Shown piece after piece: positions 43,248-51,545 of a stretch of 64,000 nucleotides of DNA. Origin of the DNA: UBA5195 sp034432755. GTDB taxonomy: Bacteria; Chloroflexota; Anaerolineae; Anaerolineales; Villigracilaceae. Position 1 is the first letter of the stretch, and the number at the start of each line of letters is the position of its first letter. The position numbers and the translations under genes are program-made. The DNA lies in the NCBI GenBank assembly GCA_034432755.1, contig DAOUBQ010000015.1, forward strand, positions 27,385-91,384. The letters run 5' to 3'. Under the pieces are notes generated by a model. It was given only the letters and a program-made list of their open reading frames with translations, made no database searches and was not told where the DNA came from.

Positions 43248-44018
43248 CTAATTGTCTTTCATTTTTACGTAAAACAACGTCGAACCGTCAATTTCTTGGG
43301 TTTTCATTTCAAAAAAATCTTTCAGGCTGGTCACCAGCCGCGAGAGTTGTTTCTGACCGTAGGTGCGCGGGTCGAAGCCAGGGTCGAGTTGGTAGAGGGC
43401 GTTGCCCATGTGGTCGAGCCGCGCCCAACCGTCTTCTTGCACGGCAATCTCGTAGGCTTTTTCGAGAATCGGCATGGGGTCGGGCTCTTCTTTTTCTTCT
43501 TTATCGTTCTTCTTTTTATCGGCTGCCGGTTTGCGCAACCGTTCTTTTTGCTTTTTAGTCTCTGTCACCAGGTTTTCGGTGTAGACGAACACATCGCAGG
43601 CGTTCACAAAGGGTTTGGGCGTTTTCTTCTCGCCGATTCCCATCACAAAGACGCCCGTTTCACGAATCCGGGTTGCCAGGCGGGTGTAGTCACTATCGGA
43701 GGAAACCAGGCAGAAGCCGTTGACCACCCCACTGTGTAGAATGTCCATCGCGTCAATAATCATCGCACTGTCGGTGGCATTTTTGCCGATGGTGTAGCGG
43801 AACTGTTGGATGGGCTGGATGGCGTGGTAGTTGAGGACATCCTTCCACGAGTTCATGCTGGGTGTTGTCCAGTCGCCATAAATGCGCCGTACCGTCACCA
43901 TGCCATATTTGCCCGCCTCCACCAGCATTTGCGGGAACAGGCTGGCCTGCGCGTTATCGCCGTCAATCAGCATGGCGATTTTGTGTCTTGCTATGTTAGA
44001 AATTTGTTCTTCAGGCAT
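43248..44018 (-). CDS. NYN-domain nuclease-like protein with LOTUS/OST-HTH domain
   Basis: 256 aa. The PIN-like NYN domain (1-150) has the acidic residues expected for catalysis: MLIDGDNAQ, then NATDSAMIIDAMDILH and CLVSSDSDYTRLATRIRE. A lysine-rich linker (about 160-185) leads to a C-terminal OST-HTH/LOTUS-like domain (about 190-254: ILEKAYEIAVQEDGWARLDHMGNAL, then LVTSLKDFFEMK). Such proteins act on RNA. The ATG at 44018 is preferred over the upstream GTG (44054): a TATAAT lies 6 nt before it (44025-44030), implying a leaderless mRNA. Confidence 0.88.
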   Translation of the reverse strand: MPEEQISNIARHKIAMLIDGDNAQASLFPQMLVEAGKYGMVTVRRIYGDWTTPSMNSWKDVLNYHAIQPIQQFRYTIGKNATDSAMIIDAMDILHSGVVNGFCLVSSDSDYTRLATRIRETGVFVMGIGEKKTPKPFVNACDVFVYTENLVTETKKQKERLRKPAADKKKNDKEEKEEPDPMPILEKAYEIAVQEDGWARLDHMGNALYQLDPGFDPRTYGQKQLSRLVTSLKDFFEMKTQEIDGSTLFYVKMKDN

Positions 44019-44024
44019 AAAGCC

Positions 44025-44054
44025 ATTATACTTGTTCCAGCGGTACTTTACCAA
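44025..44054 (-). promoter_or_regulatory. Promoter abutting the NYN-protein start codon
   Basis: Minus-strand TTGGTA (44049-44054) and TATAAT (44025-44030) with an 18-bp spacer. The -10 ends 6 nt before the ATG. Confidence 0.5.
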
Positions 44055-44160
44055 AACTTTACACAGACTTTATGCAGGCTTCGCGTGGCTGTCCTATACT
44101 CATCGTGTCGCGGGCTTCACCCGGCCCAATTTTTAAACGAAGTTACGCAATTGCCTTTTT

Positions 44161-44841
44161 ATGACGAAAATCCTCATCATTGACGACGAACCATCTATCT
44201 TGAACCTGGTTTCGGCCTATCTTAAACCCGAAGGCTACGAAGTCTACACTGCCGCCGATGGCCCCTCTGGCCTGAAGGCCGCCAAAGCCTACAAACCCGA
44301 CCTGGTGGTGCTGGACCTGATGCTGCCCGGCATGGACGGTCTCGAACTGCTCAGCCGCCTGCGCCGCGAATCGGATGTCTACGTCATCTTACTGACCGCC
44401 CGCACCGAGGAAACCGATAAAATCGTCGGCTTATCGGTCGGGGCCGATGATTATGTCACCAAACCGTTCAGCCCGCGAGAGCTGGTAGCGCGCATTAAAG
44501 CCGCGTTGCGCCGTCTTAAGACGGGAGCAGGTTCTGGCGGTGATGAAATTCTGTCCTTCAAGCGCGTGCGAATTGACGTGGGCGCGCGCATCGTCACAGT
44601 GGACGATGCCCCCGTTGAGTTGACCGCCATCGAATTTGACCTGCTCAAAGCCCTGGCCGAAAATCGCGGGCGGGTTCTCACCCGCGAACAATTGCTCGAT
44701 AAAGTTTGGGGCGGCAGTTACTACGGTGAAATGCGGGTTGTTGATGTCCACCTCGGCCACGTCCGCCAAAAACTGGGCGATGACAGCCTGATTAGCACCG
44801 TGCGCGGCGTTGGCTACCGCTTCGAGGATGAACCACTGTGA
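44161..44841 (+). CDS. OmpR/PhoB-family response regulator
   Basis: 226 aa. The receiver domain has D8/D9 and the phosphorylatable D52 (VVLDLMLPGMDG), Thr in LLTARTEE and Lys in TKPFSPREL. The C-terminal winged helix (about 128-222) holds ALAENRGRVLTREQLLDKVWG and RVVDVHLGHVRQKLGDD. It forms a two-component system with the histidine kinase whose GTG start overlaps its stop by 4 bp. The target genes are not visible. Confidence 0.95.
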   Translation: MTKILIIDDEPSILNLVSAYLKPEGYEVYTAADGPSGLKAAKAYKPDLVVLDLMLPGMDGLELLSRLRRESDVYVILLTARTEETDKIVGLSVGADDYVTKPFSPRELVARIKAALRRLKTGAGSGGDEILSFKRVRIDVGARIVTVDDAPVELTAIEFDLLKALAENRGRVLTREQLLDKVWGGSYYGEMRVVDVHLGHVRQKLGDDSLISTVRGVGYRFEDEPL

Positions 44842-45944
44842 AATCCATCCAGTTCAAACTGCTGCTCTCTTATCTCGCCGTGTTGTTGATTGGCGTCGTC
44901 GTGCTGCTGCTGGCCGCGCAATTGATTGCGCCCAGCGCCTATTCGCGCCACATGATGGGCGAAATGCCCATGCCCGGCATGGGGCCGGGGCGCGGCATGG
45001 GGGCTGGAGGGCCGGGGCTGGCGAACTTCCGCGCCGGCATGTTCGAGGCCCTCGGCTACGCTATCGGCGCGGCCCTGCTGGCCGCTGTCGCAGTCAGTAT
45101 CTTCCTCAGCCGCCGCATCGTCTCCCCGTTGGAAAAAATGGCCGCCGCCTCCCAGCGCATCGCCGCCGGACATTATGACGAGCGCGTCAGCATCGAAGGC
45201 GCCGATGAAATTGCTGAACTTGGCGCGCGCTTCAACCAGATGACCGAAAAACTCGAAAGCACCGAAACCATGCGCCGCCGCCTGATTGGCGACGTGAGCC
45301 ACGAACTGCGCACCCCGCTCACCGCCATCAAAGGCTACATGGAAGGCTTGATAGACGGCGTGTTGCCCCCCAGCGCCGAAACTTTCGAGCAGGTCCACCG
45401 CGAGGCCGACCGGCTAGGGCGGCTGGTGGATGACTTGCAGGAACTCAGCCGGGTGGAAGCGGGCGCTTTTATTTTGGATATTCACCCGGTACACCTGACT
45501 GACCTTGTGCAAACCACCGTCAAACGGCTTTTACCCGCTTACGGAAAAAAAACTGTCCAACTCCACTGGAGCCTGCCTGCTGACCTGCCACTGGTCCTGG
45601 CGGATGAAGACCGGCTGATACAGGTCCTCACCAACCTGCTCGCCAACGCCCTGATGTATACCCCCGCCTCTGGAACAGTGACTGTGACCGCCGCGCAGGT
45701 CGGCGGCGAGGTGCAGGTTTCTGTTAAAGATACCGGCATTGGCATCCCACCAGAGAGCCTGCCCCACATCTTCGACCGCTTCTACCGGGTTGATAAATCC
45801 CGCTCGCGTGGCGCGGGCGGCGGCTCTGGCATCGGCCTGACGATTGCCAAAGCCATCATTGAAGTGCACGGCGGCAAAATTTGGGCCGAATCGGAGGGGG
45901 AAGGCCGGGGCAGCACATTCACATTCACCTTACAATCGGCTTAA
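44838..45944 (+). CDS. Sensor histidine kinase with Met/Gly-rich sensor loop
   Basis: 368 aa, GTG start overlapping the regulator stop. Membrane helix 1 (about 8-30) and helix 2 (about 70-90) bracket a 40-residue loop rich in Met and Gly (HMMGEMPMPGMGPG, residues 38-50). Then come HAMP (about 90-145), HisKA with H155 in DVSHELRTP, and a HATPase domain (N box NLLANAL, G boxes DTGIGIP and GGGSGIGLT). The Met-rich extracytoplasmic loop resembles Cu(I)/Ag(I)-binding motifs, so metal sensing is a reasonable inference. A c-di-GMP riboswitch begins 62 nt after its stop. Confidence 0.93.
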   Translation: MKSIQFKLLLSYLAVLLIGVVVLLLAAQLIAPSAYSRHMMGEMPMPGMGPGRGMGAGGPGLANFRAGMFEALGYAIGAALLAAVAVSIFLSRRIVSPLEKMAAASQRIAAGHYDERVSIEGADEIAELGARFNQMTEKLESTETMRRRLIGDVSHELRTPLTAIKGYMEGLIDGVLPPSAETFEQVHREADRLGRLVDDLQELSRVEAGAFILDIHPVHLTDLVQTTVKRLLPAYGKKTVQLHWSLPADLPLVLADEDRLIQVLTNLLANALMYTPASGTVTVTAAQVGGEVQVSVKDTGIGIPPESLPHIFDRFYRVDKSRSRGAGGGSGIGLTIAKAIIEVHGGKIWAESEGEGRGSTFTFTLQSA

Positions 45945-46005
45945 ACGCATCTTGAAATTTGTTCAGGTGACTTGAAAACTGATGAGTGGTGTGCAAAAAT
46001 AAAAA

Positions 46006-46118
46006 TGCACACGAGAAAGGGCAAAACCGGGGAAACCCGGCGGCGCAAATGATGGGTCTAAACCCAGCGCAAATTCATTCTATGGCTGGTCAAGATTGCC
46101 ACACTGCCCGAATGTGCA
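46006..46118 (+). ncRNA. Cyclic-di-GMP-I (GEMM) riboswitch aptamer
   Basis: All landmarks of the GEMM fold are present in order: closing stem TGCACA (46006-46011) with TGTGCA (46113-46118); GGGCAAA (46019-46025) pairing with TTGCC (46096-46100); a helix capped by a GAAA tetraloop; CGGCGCAAA; and the tetraloop-receptor halves TCTAAAC and CTATGG. TGA after the GCAAA motif pairs with TCA, a compensatory change from the usual GCC/GGC. A strong terminator follows. No plus-strand gene lies downstream: the next gene is convergent. The aptamer may therefore act in the 3' end of the two-component operon or as a stand-alone RNA. Selectivity for c-di-GMP versus cGAMP is not resolved. Confidence 0.82.
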
Positions 46119-46122
46119 AATC

Positions 46123-46158
46123 CCTGCCGTTGGAGAAATCCAGCGGCAGGTTATTTTT
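46123..46158 (+). terminator. Terminator (expression platform) behind the riboswitch
   Basis: CCTGCCGTTGG and CCAGCGGCAGG form a strong stem with a short AGAAAT loop, then TTATTTTT. It begins 5 nt after the closing stem of the aptamer. Confidence 0.85.
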
Positions 46159-46257
46159 ATGCCACATCGGCTTTGTTTGCGCTCATCAGGTGTCTGAACA
46201 CCTACAGGGTGACGTACAGGACCAGAAAAAACAGCGTAGTCCGCCTCCCAACGGCGC

Positions 46258-48486
46258 TTAAATTTTGCCCAGCGCCCGCAGCACACGCTCCGGCGTGAGC
46301 GGGAATTCGTCTATCCACACGCCGGTTGCCTCGTGGATGGCGGCGGTGATGGCCGGGGCCAGCGGCAGGTAGGGCAATTCACCCACACCCTTTGCGCCCC
46401 ACGGGCCGATTTCGGCGGGGATTTCCACGATCACCGATTCGACCTTCTCCGGGATGTCCCAAATGGTGGGAAGGAGGTAGGTGCTGAACTGGTCGGTCAG
46501 CACATGACCGCCTTTGGTAATGAGATTTTCCTGAATGACATAGCCCTGGGCTTGCACGATACCCCCTTCGATTTGCCCCACCACCAGGTCGGGGTTGATG
46601 GCTTTGCCCACATCATGCGCTGAAACAACCCGAATCAGCCGTACATGCCCGGTTTCGGTATCCACTTCCACTTCCACCGCCTGGGCGGCATACGCATACA
46701 TGAAGTTGGGGGTACAGTAACCGGTTTCCGGGTCAAAAGGCGTGGTGGGCGGGGCCAGGTAGGTATATTCGGCCATTGCGGGGCGTTCCTCGTTTTTCCA
46801 TTTTTCGAGCGCCAATTCTGCCGCGCCCTTCACCGCGTTGCCCGACATCACCGTCAGCCGCGAGGCCGAAGCCGAACCGGCGTTGCCCATGTTGAGCGTA
46901 TCCATGACCACCATGTTCACCGTTTCAAGCGGCGTGCCAACCACCTCGGCAGCCATTTGGGCCAGGATGGTGTGATTGCCCTGACCCACCTCCGCCGATG
47001 CGCACCAGACCGTGACCGATTCTATCTCGGCCTTGCCCTGGATTTCGACCCGCGCCCAACAGTTTTCTTTGTAGCCAAAACTGAAGCCGATATTCTTGAA
47101 CCCGGCCGCAAAGCCGCGCCCTCTTTTAACGGGTGACTGATGACTGCTCACTGATGACTGCCCCCACCCAAATTTCTGCACTGCCGCCTCGATGACCTCC
47201 AACACTGTCGGTTTGTTGGGCGGCAGCGTGCCGACCGACATGGTATCGGTCTCTTTGAGGGCGTTAATGCGTCGGATTTCGACCGGGTCCATGCCCAATT
47301 TTTCGGCCAGTTTGTTCATTTGGCTTTCGGCCATAAAAGCCGCCTGTGGTGCGCCAAACCCGCGAAACGCCGCGCCCGGCACGTTGTTGGTGTAGACCCC
47401 AATCACGTCGCCCTTAATATTTGGGATGAAGTAAGGCCCGCTTTCGGTGATGGTAGAGTTGCCCAAGACCTTGTTGGTGGTGTACATATACGCGCCGCCA
47501 TCGGCAATAAAGGTGTTTTCGGCGGCGGTCAATTTGCCGTCTTTGCGTGCGCCCCATTTGGCATGAATGACCATCGCGTGGCGTTTGGCGTGTCCAACAA
47601 TCGATTCCTGACGCGACCAGATGATTTTGACGGGGCGCTTCAACTTCCAGGCGGCCAGGGCGATGACAATTTGGATGGACATATCTTCTCGCCCGCCAAA
47701 TGCGCCGCCAATGGCCGGGTATTGCACCCGCACCTGCTCCGCCGGCAGCCCCAGCGCGTGGGCAATTTGTTTCTGGTCAACATGAGTCCATTGCCCGGCG
47801 GCTTTCACCGTCAGCAGGCCGTTTTCGTCTATATAAGCGAGACCGGCTTCTGGTTGGAGATAGGCATGTTCTTGCATCGGCACGCGGTATACCGCATCTA
47901 CAATCACATCGGCCTCAGCAAAGCCCTTTTCTACATCGCCTTTGCGGATTTTATCGTGAACGCAAATGTTGCTCGCGCTGATTTCGGGGTGGATGGGGAA
48001 CGCGCCGGGCTGCATGGCTTCTTCGGGGCTGGTTAGCACCGGTAAATCTTCGTATTCCACCCGAATCAGTTTACGCGCCTTGGCCGCAATTTCCTCCGTT
48101 TCGGCCACAATCAGCGCCACCTGGTCACCCACAAAGCGGACGATCGCTGGATCAACCCTCGACCCCCTCCCTGGCCCTCCCCCAATTTCGGAGACATTGG
48201 GGGAGGGTGGGGTGGGGGTCGGCCCGCACAACACCGGCTGGTCATTAATTTGCAGCCCATACTCATTGACCGGCACGTCCTTGGCGGTGAAAATTGCCAC
48301 AACGCCAGGCAATGCTTCGGCGGCGGAGGTGTCTATACTCAAAATGCGAGCGTGCGGACGCCCGGCGAACAGGATTTTTGCGTGTAACATGCCCGGCATG
48401 ACCAGGTCGCCCGAATACTCGGTCTGGCCGGTCACTTTGCCGTAGGCATCAATCCGCGCGGCGGGGGTTCCAACGATTGTAGTCAT
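46258..48486 (-). CDS. Xanthine dehydrogenase-family molybdopterin-binding subunit
   Basis: 742-aa large subunit of the molybdenum hydroxylase family (Ald_Xan_dh_C plus molybdopterin-binding domains). The N-terminal a/b hammerhead has RIDAYGKVTGQTEYSGD; the middle has IGGAFGGREDM and the molybdopterin region FRGFGAPQAAF; the catalytic Glu is E703 in GAKGVGELP. No FAD or 2Fe-2S subunit is adjacent, which is unusual since these enzymes are normally three-part. Two repeat-derived inserts occur (47133-47160 and 48161-48220). Substrate unknown: purine, aldehyde or nicotinate-type hydroxylation are all possible. Confidence 0.9.
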   Translation of the reverse strand: MTTIVGTPAARIDAYGKVTGQTEYSGDLVMPGMLHAKILFAGRPHARILSIDTSAAEALPGVVAIFTAKDVPVNEYGLQINDQPVLCGPTPTPPSPNVSEIGGGPGRGSRVDPAIVRFVGDQVALIVAETEEIAAKARKLIRVEYEDLPVLTSPEEAMQPGAFPIHPEISASNICVHDKIRKGDVEKGFAEADVIVDAVYRVPMQEHAYLQPEAGLAYIDENGLLTVKAAGQWTHVDQKQIAHALGLPAEQVRVQYPAIGGAFGGREDMSIQIVIALAAWKLKRPVKIIWSRQESIVGHAKRHAMVIHAKWGARKDGKLTAAENTFIADGGAYMYTTNKVLGNSTITESGPYFIPNIKGDVIGVYTNNVPGAAFRGFGAPQAAFMAESQMNKLAEKLGMDPVEIRRINALKETDTMSVGTLPPNKPTVLEVIEAAVQKFGWGQSSVSSHQSPVKRGRGFAAGFKNIGFSFGYKENCWARVEIQGKAEIESVTVWCASAEVGQGNHTILAQMAAEVVGTPLETVNMVVMDTLNMGNAGSASASRLTVMSGNAVKGAAELALEKWKNEERPAMAEYTYLAPPTTPFDPETGYCTPNFMYAYAAQAVEVEVDTETGHVRLIRVVSAHDVGKAINPDLVVGQIEGGIVQAQGYVIQENLITKGGHVLTDQFSTYLLPTIWDIPEKVESVIVEIPAEIGPWGAKGVGELPYLPLAPAITAAIHEATGVWIDEFPLTPERVLRALGKI
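47133..47160. repeat. CACTGATGACTG word repeat inside the molybdopterin hydroxylase gene
   Basis: GTGACTGATGACTGCTCACTGATGACTG, in frame, adds the Ser/Gln-rich segment SSVSSHQSPV to the protein. Confidence 0.65.
48161..48220. repeat. GGGAGGGTGGGG palindromic repeat inside the molybdopterin hydroxylase gene
   Basis: GACCCCCTCCCTGGCCCTCC and GGGAGGGTGGGGTGGGGGTC form a long palindrome. In frame it encodes a Pro/Gly-rich insert (PTPPSPNVSEIGGGPGRGS). Confidence 0.65.
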
Positions 48487-48496
48487 CGTTTTTCTC

Positions 48497-51418
48497 CTAT
48501 AACACTTTTTTCACATCCAGGAAACCTTGGCGCTCTTTATTGGCCTTTTCAATGGCTTCTGCGGCGCCCAGCACCACCACCTCGCCGTTTTGGGCGACCT
48601 GTTCTAGCACTTCGGCAAAACCCTTGAAGTCGGAAAGTTTCGTCCCAAGCACTTCGTCACGGATTTTTTGGCGTTCTTCGTCGGTGTAATGGGTCAGGTG
48701 GCGGGCCATGCTGGTCCAGCCTTTAGCGTCGGGCAGCAGGTAGGCGTCCAGGTCGCCGATGGTGCCGATGATGGATTTGGTCAGTTCGGATTCGTCCAGC
48801 TCGAGGTTGCGCAGGAACTTGACGGTGTTGTCGTAATTTTCGAGCGTAGGCAGGATGTTCGGGTCTCGGTAGCTGAGGAAGGTGAACGTGCCAGAAGGCA
48901 TGTCGAACTGGCTGAAGCCGCCATAGGCGCCGCCCTGCACTCGGATTTTATCCCACAGCCAGGTGGTGCCGAGGTAGCGGTTGATGACGTTGACCGACCC
49001 GTTTGGCTCGTAACCCAGGGCATACAGGTTTGCGCCTTTGCCCACATAATTGACCTGAGCGGGGATGGTGAGGCCTTCGTTCGCCAGTTTTCCAGTTGTC
49101 CGGTTTGCCGGTTGTTCGGTTGAATTGGATAACCGATGAACTGGTAAACTGGTCAACAGATTTTCCAGCCCTGGCGCGATGGTTTGGTAGGAAGCGGCGT
49201 CGGTCGTGACGTTGACCACCATTCCGGCGCGGTTGATGAGCAACTCGCGCGTTTTCTCCAGCCTGGCCAGCACCGAATTCCAGTCGGTTTCGATGTCTTC
49301 GGCCAGCTGGCGCAGGAAGAACAGGTTTTCGAGGCCGCCGACTTGCTCGGAGACCCAATCGGCCTCGCTAAAACGGGCCCGCAGGCGGCTGTTGACCACG
49401 CGATGTCCGCCCGGAATTAGCCCGGCTTCGGCCCCGGCTTTTTCTTCCAGCACAATTTGTTTGAAGCGTTCACGGTCATCGAGTTTGGCGGTCAGCAGCA
49501 CATCGCGCAGGATGTCGAGCAGTTCGCCCGATTTTTCGAGGGTCGCTTTGCCGCGCAGGAAGAAGTACAGCGCAGAATCCCGGCTGTTGCGGATGGTGGA
49601 AATCAGCGCGCCCGGCCAGATTCCGCCGGTGCTTTTGCCAATGCGCTGGGTCAGGGCCACATAATCCTGCGTTTTCGTTCCCATCTGGAGCAGGACGCGC
49701 CCCATCAGGCCGAGGAAGGGCAGCAGGTTGGCGGCTTTATCTCCCGCAGCGGGGAGCAGGGGGTGCAGGTCGAAGCCCAGGTCGAGATAGACGAGACCAT
49801 TGGTCGGCAGGTTGTGGGTGAGCAGTTTCGCGCCTGCCAGTTTGCCCACTTCGATGGGGATGGTCTTTGCTTTTGGGTCAATATCTGAAATTTTCAGGGC
49901 GGGGATGGTTGCCAGGGCTTCGGGGCTATCGGGGGTTTCCTGGTGCTTTTTGAGCGCGGCCACCTCGGCAATCAGGGTTTCGATTTGTTCGGGCGACATG
50001 CCGGCTTTGGCCTGCTCCAGGCGCGCGGTTTCGGCGTCGGCGCGGCGCTTGCCTTCGTTGGGGTCAGGCATGAGGTGAACGGTGACGCGGTGCGGATTTT
50101 CGAGCAGGTGACGGCGAATCAGTTCCTCAAAGTAGCCTTTGGGTTGGCTCTTCACGGTTTGCAGCGGAGTCTCAAAGGCCAGCCCGCTAAAGGGGTCGCC
50201 GTCATGCAGCCAGGAGGTTAGGGCATTGAGCATCAGAAATAGACCGCGCGGGAAGCGGCCAGTGTTTTGTTCGCGCAGGCGGAATTCGATGGTGTTGAGC
50301 GATGCTGCCACGGTTTCAGGGTCAATTCCGTTTTCGGCCAGCGTTGTTAACGTCTCGTGGATGACGGCTTCCACTTTTGCCAGATTTTCTGGCGCAACGC
50401 CTTTCAGCCCGGCAGAAAAATAGCCCTGGCGCAGTTCTTCCTGGTAGCCGCCGGTCACATCTTCGCCCAGGCCGCTATCGAGCAGGGCTTTTTTGAGCGG
50501 CGAGGCCGGCGTGGCAAGCAGGATATGCGACAGGATGGACAGCGACAGTGTGGTCTGCACGTCTGTCGATTCGGGCATCAGCCAGTTGACGGCGATGTAG
50601 GCTTTGGCATCGGGGGAATCGCCGGAATCGTAGGGATGAACCACGCGCCGCGGTTCGTTCCACAACGGCTGGAGCGGGAGGGCCGAATCCACTTCTTTGC
50701 GCTCGAAGGTCTCCAGCCAGGCATCGAGCAGGCGCAGGCGTTCCTCTTCAGGATCGTCGCCGTAAAAATAGAGATAAGCGTTGGAGGGGTGGTAGTAGGT
50801 CTCGTGGAAGGCTTTGAACTCGGCATAGGTCAGGTTGGGGATGACCGCCGGGTCGCCGCCGGAGTTGAGTCCGTAGGGCGTATCGGGGTAGAGCGACTGT
50901 TGGGAGATTTCGCCGAGCAGGTCATCGGGTGAGGAGAGAGCGCCTTTCATCTCGTTGAAAACCACGCCTTTAAAGGTCAGCGGGTCTTCGGGCGTTTCCA
51001 TTTCGTAATGCCAGCCCTCTTGCTGAAGCGTGCGCTCCGGGATGAGCGGGTATAGCACTGCGTCGAGATAGACATCCACCAGGTTATAGAAATCTTTCAG
51101 GTTGGTGCTTGCCACCGGGTAGCATGTTTTATCGGGGTAGGTAAAGGCATTCAGAAAGGTGTTCAGCGAGCTCTTGGCGAGTTCGATGAACGGCTCTTTG
51201 ACCGGGTATTTGCGCGACCCGCACAAGACAGAATGCTCCATGATGTGAGCAATGCCGTTCGAGGTCTGCGGCGGGGTGCGAAAGGTAATTCCAAACACCT
51301 TGTTCTCGTCGCTGTTGACGACCGAGAGCAGCCGCGCGCCGGTCTTCTCGTGTTGGTAGAGTTTGGCAGTGGACGCAATTTCGGGGATATGGCGTTCTTG
51401 AAGGAGGGTGAAGGGCAT
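48497..51418 (-). CDS. M16C-family metallopeptidase (presequence protease/PreP-like)
   Basis: 973 aa from the ATG at 51418 with AGGAG upstream (the open frame continues to 51523). The inverted zinc motif HIMEH (H58, E61, H62) is followed by the long-range Glu region FNEMKGALSSPDD. Both halves of the clam-shell are present; the second lacks the motif, as usual. PreP-type enzymes degrade short peptides. No signal peptide, so cytoplasmic. A linker near residue 770 is encoded by a word repeat (49084-49160). The gene ends 10 bp before the molybdopterin hydroxylase start, so the two may share an mRNA. Confidence 0.93.
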   Translation of the reverse strand: MPFTLLQERHIPEIASTAKLYQHEKTGARLLSVVNSDENKVFGITFRTPPQTSNGIAHIMEHSVLCGSRKYPVKEPFIELAKSSLNTFLNAFTYPDKTCYPVASTNLKDFYNLVDVYLDAVLYPLIPERTLQQEGWHYEMETPEDPLTFKGVVFNEMKGALSSPDDLLGEISQQSLYPDTPYGLNSGGDPAVIPNLTYAEFKAFHETYYHPSNAYLYFYGDDPEEERLRLLDAWLETFERKEVDSALPLQPLWNEPRRVVHPYDSGDSPDAKAYIAVNWLMPESTDVQTTLSLSILSHILLATPASPLKKALLDSGLGEDVTGGYQEELRQGYFSAGLKGVAPENLAKVEAVIHETLTTLAENGIDPETVAASLNTIEFRLREQNTGRFPRGLFLMLNALTSWLHDGDPFSGLAFETPLQTVKSQPKGYFEELIRRHLLENPHRVTVHLMPDPNEGKRRADAETARLEQAKAGMSPEQIETLIAEVAALKKHQETPDSPEALATIPALKISDIDPKAKTIPIEVGKLAGAKLLTHNLPTNGLVYLDLGFDLHPLLPAAGDKAANLLPFLGLMGRVLLQMGTKTQDYVALTQRIGKSTGGIWPGALISTIRNSRDSALYFFLRGKATLEKSGELLDILRDVLLTAKLDDRERFKQIVLEEKAGAEAGLIPGGHRVVNSRLRARFSEADWVSEQVGGLENLFFLRQLAEDIETDWNSVLARLEKTRELLINRAGMVVNVTTDAASYQTIAPGLENLLTSLPVHRLSNSTEQPANRTTGKLANEGLTIPAQVNYVGKGANLYALGYEPNGSVNVINRYLGTTWLWDKIRVQGGAYGGFSQFDMPSGTFTFLSYRDPNILPTLENYDNTVKFLRNLELDESELTKSIIGTIGDLDAYLLPDAKGWTSMARHLTHYTDEERQKIRDEVLGTKLSDFKGFAEVLEQVAQNGEVVVLGAAEAIEKANKERQGFLDVKKVL
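49084..49160. repeat. CCGGTTTGCCGG-type word repeat within the M16 protease gene
   Basis: Repeated CCAGTTGTCCGG, GGTTTGCCGGTTG and AACTGGTAAACTGG units lie in frame and encode a Ser/Asn/Thr-rich linker (SNSTEQPANRTTGKLA). Confidence 0.6.
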
Positions 51419-51545
51419 GGCAGGCTCCTGATGAGTGAGGCGTGAGAATAATTTATAAACAGCGCAGAACTGTGTAAAATTGCCTTCTTTGAGAAGTTTA
51501 CCAGAGAAAATCAGCCCCGTCACTGTTCAATCAAGCGAGCCTGCC

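Noticed and set aside
45986..46261. Plus-strand 91-codon frame over the riboswitch and terminator
   Set aside because: It spans an obvious structured RNA and terminator and has no protein similarity.
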